A stretch of 64,000 bases of DNA from CAWJAP01 sp963834365 (GTDB taxonomy: Bacteria; Acidobacteriota; Vicinamibacteria; Vicinamibacterales; Vicinamibacteraceae): positions 186,001 to 250,000 of the forward strand of contig CAWIBS010000030.1 of NCBI GenBank assembly GCA_963834365.1, written 5' to 3'. Numbering within the stretch: position 1 is the first letter of the stretch; the number at the start of each line of letters is the position of its first letter. Shown one piece after another: positions 61,836 through 64,000 of the stretch. The position numbers were made by a program, and so were the translations under genes. The notes under the pieces were generated by a model, which worked only from the letters and a program-made list of their open reading frames with translations, was not told the DNA's origin and made no database searches.

Positions 61836-64000
61836 ATGCACAGCAAACATCGGTTGGTCGTCGTCGGAAACGGGATGGCCGGCGCCCGCCTGGTCGAAGA
61901 TGTGCTCGCGCGCGGCGGTCGCGACACTCACGAGATCGCGATCTTCGGCGAGGAGCCGTTCGGCAACTACAACCGCATCCTGCTCTCGGGCGTCCTCGCG
62001 GGTGCGCAGAAGCCCACGGACATCTTCATCAATCCGCTCGACTGGTACGCGGAGCAGGGCGTGACCCTGCACGCCGGCATGAAGGTGACGGCGATCGATC
62101 GCGCGAACAGGACCGTGCACGGATCCGACGGACGCGTCGAGCCGTACGACACGCTGGTGCTGGCCATGGGCAGCATGCCATTCGTGCCGCCGCTCGAGAA
62201 CCTGTACAGCGATGCCGACGAAGGGGCTGGTCCCGCTCGCCGGTGGAAGGACGGCGTGTTCGTGTTCCGCACCCTCGAGGACTGCGAGCGGATACTCGAA
62301 CGCGTCCATGACGCGACGCGGGCGGTGGTCATTGGCGGCGGTCTGCTCGGCCTCGAAGCCGCGCGTGGACTCGTCGCTCACGGCGTCCCGGTGGACGTCG
62401 TCCATCTCATGGGCCACCTGATGGAGGTCCAGCTCGATCAGGCTGCCGGCTTCATGCTGCAGCGATCGATGGAAAAGCTCGGCGTGCGCGTACGGCTCGA
62501 GCACCAGACGACAGGGCTCTGCGGGAACGGTCACGTCACCGGCCTCGCCTTCCGCGATGGCGCAACGCTCGATTGCGACATTGTCGTCATTGCCGCCGGC
62601 ATCCGGCCGAACGTCGCCCTCGCGCGGGAAGCCGGCCTCACCGTGCGACGAGGCATCGTCGTCGGCGACGATCTGCGGACTCCGGACGACCCGGCGATCT
62701 GCGCCGTCGGCGAGTGCGCGGAGCACCGGGGTCTCGTCTATGGGCTGGTGGCGCCGCTCTGGGAGCAGACGGCAGCCCTCGCGGATCGGCTGACGGGACG
62801 AAGGCCCGAAGCGGTCTATGAAGGCTCGCGGGTCTCGACCAAGCTCAAGGTGATGGGCGTCGATCTCGCCGTGATGGGAGATCGGGACGCGCGATCGCCG
62901 GACGATGAAGTGGTCACCTGGTCGGAGCCGTCGCGCGGGATCTATCACAAGCTGGTCGTGCGGGAAGGTCGTCTGGCCGGCGCCATCCTCCTCGGCGACA
63001 GCACGGCGGCGCCGACGCTGCAGCGGCTGCTCGATCGTGGCGACGAGCTCCCCGAATCACGGGCGAGCGTGCTCTTCCCGCTGGCCGGCGACGGGGCGCC
63101 CTCGGTGGCGGACCTGCCCGAGTCCACACAGATTTGCAACTGTAACGGCGTCACGAAGGGGGTGTTGTGCGAGGCGGTGCGGGCCGGACGCCGGACGCTC
63201 AAGTCCTTGTGCGACGCGACGCGGGCGGGCACGGGCTGCGGATCGTGCAAGCCGCAGGTGCGGGCGATTCTCGAGGCCGAGGCCGGCGACGGGGTCGAGG
63301 ACGATCCGGCGGCACACTACTACGTGCCCGGCGTACCGCTTGCGAAGGCCGCGCTGGTGTCGGCCATAAGAGCGCAGGGCCTGCGCAGCGTCTCCGAGGT
63401 GCTCGCCGTGCTCGGCGACGGGCGCGACGACCCGTCGAGCAAGCCGGGGCTCGCCTCGCTGCTGCGCACAATCTGGGGCGCCGGCTGGGTGGACGAGCGC
63501 GATGCCCGGTTCATCAACGATCGAGTCCACGCCAACATCCAGAAGGACCGGACCTTCAGCGTCGTCCCGCGCATCTATGGCGGCGTGACGTCGGCCGACG
63601 AGCTGCGACGAATTGCGGACGTCGCCGACAAGTACGCCGTGCCGATGGTCAAGATCACCGGCGGCCAGCGGATCGACCTTCTGGGCATCACGCGCGAGCA
63701 GCTGCCGCAGGTGTGGCGCGATCTGGGCATGCCGTCCGGACACGCATACACGAAGTCCTTCCGGACCTGCAAGACGTGCGTGGGCAGCGAGTTCTGCCGC
63801 TTCGGCGTCGGCGATTCGACGACGCTGGGCATCGCGATCGAGCGCCGGTACCAGGGACTCGAGTCGCCGCACAAGATGAAGCTCGCGGTTGCGGGCTGCC
63901 CGCGCAACTGTTCGGAGGCGACGACCAAGGACGTGGGCGTGGTGGCGATCGAGGGCGGCCGCTGGGAGATCTACGTCGGCGGCGCCGCCGGCTCCCGGGT
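61836..64000 (+). CDS. nirB: NAD(P)H-dependent nitrite reductase large subunit (partial, runs off the window)
   Basis: Open from ATG 61836 to the window end (721 codons seen of about 800-850). FAD/NAD domains: VVVGNGMAGARLVEDVL, FGEEPFGNYNRILLSGVLAG and AVVIGGGLLGLEAARGL. BFD-type Fe2S2 site: CNCNGVTKG near residue 434 and CGSCKPQV near 468. Sirohaem/Fe4S4 domain: TCKTCVGSEFCRFGVGDS near 644 and CPRNCSEATTKDVG near 688. It reduces nitrite to ammonium, completing the pathway with nasA. It forms one assimilation unit with the upstream genes. Confidence 0.93.
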   Translation, partial: MHSKHRLVVVGNGMAGARLVEDVLARGGRDTHEIAIFGEEPFGNYNRILLSGVLAGAQKPTDIFINPLDWYAEQGVTLHAGMKVTAIDRANRTVHGSDGRVEPYDTLVLAMGSMPFVPPLENLYSDADEGAGPARRWKDGVFVFRTLEDCERILERVHDATRAVVIGGGLLGLEAARGLVAHGVPVDVVHLMGHLMEVQLDQAAGFMLQRSMEKLGVRVRLEHQTTGLCGNGHVTGLAFRDGATLDCDIVVIAAGIRPNVALAREAGLTVRRGIVVGDDLRTPDDPAICAVGECAEHRGLVYGLVAPLWEQTAALADRLTGRRPEAVYEGSRVSTKLKVMGVDLAVMGDRDARSPDDEVVTWSEPSRGIYHKLVVREGRLAGAILLGDSTAAPTLQRLLDRGDELPESRASVLFPLAGDGAPSVADLPESTQICNCNGVTKGVLCEAVRAGRRTLKSLCDATRAGTGCGSCKPQVRAILEAEAGDGVEDDPAAHYYVPGVPLAKAALVSAIRAQGLRSVSEVLAVLGDGRDDPSSKPGLASLLRTIWGAGWVDERDARFINDRVHANIQKDRTFSVVPRIYGGVTSADELRRIADVADKYAVPMVKITGGQRIDLLGITREQLPQVWRDLGMPSGHAYTKSFRTCKTCVGSEFCRFGVGDSTTLGIAIERRYQGLESPHKMKLAVAGCPRNCSEATTKDVGVVAIEGGRWEIYVGGAAGSR

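Noticed and set aside
1..64000. tRNA, rRNA, prophage or IS transposase genes
   Set aside because: Looked for by eye on both strands; none seen. A short or degenerate one could be missed.

Overview
The window looks like a chromosome segment of a high-GC Acidobacteriota bacterium, probably of the Vicinamibacteria type. This rests on gene content, not on a marker gene: an ADOP/MacB-type orphan permease, acidobacterial VWFA-related proteins, a Tat-exported GMC oxidoreductase with its subunit 3, an Oar-like TonB receptor with a carboxypeptidase-regulatory domain, and at least six large FG-GAP/VCBS proteins. I saw no rRNA, tRNA, CRISPR array, phage or transposase gene.

Layout. 0-3 kb: end of a DNA methyltransferase-like gene and a frameshift-riddled permease. 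3-8.3 kb: DUF1634/TauE pair, a 2-dehydropantoate reductase, an amino-acid permease and an amidohydrolase-like protein without metal ligands. 8.5-14.7 kb (minus): three genes coupled by 4-bp overlaps (CRTAC1, TPR-FG-GAP, nitrilase). 14.8-17.4 kb: divergent gluconate-dehydrogenase subunit 3 and GMC oxidoreductase. 17.6-21.9 kb (minus): a double caspase-fold protein (clostripain-like plus CHAT) coupled to a porin-like gene. 22-30.7 kb: an Lsm-like/lectin-like protein, another CRTAC1 protein, a Ser/Thr kinase-TPR protein and a NarL-type two-component pair. 31-34.4 kb: TonB receptor. 35-45.8 kb: TPR, VapBC, two VWFA proteins, TPR, and two tandem haem-motif/FG-GAP paralogues. 46-56.7 kb (plus): CRTAC1, then a membrane/AAA+/PspA/substrate-binding-OmpA group, an amine oxidase, a VWA protein and an NmrA-like protein. 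57.6-64 kb: a sigma-54 activator, assimilatory nitrate reductase behind a good -24/-12 promoter, and NirB running off the end.

The most distinctive property is the non-coding DNA. Nearly every gap between genes is filled by one of three repeat classes: (i) imperfect 7-11-mer simple repeats; (ii) GTAG-bounded hairpins with compensating stem changes (REP/SMAG-like); (iii) a roughly 115-bp element with terminal inverted repeats (MITE-like). The simple repeats also enter genes. An octamer (CGACTGGG) lies inside three reading frames and coincides with a frame change in two of them. A heptamer encodes the C-terminal tail of the kinase and another the N-terminus of a VWFA protein.

Several genes are broken by isolated one-base indels that compensate each other while the protein similarity continues. 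I read most of these as sequencing or assembly errors, but cannot exclude real decay. Functional statements come from motifs read by eye and from family knowledge; no database search was run.
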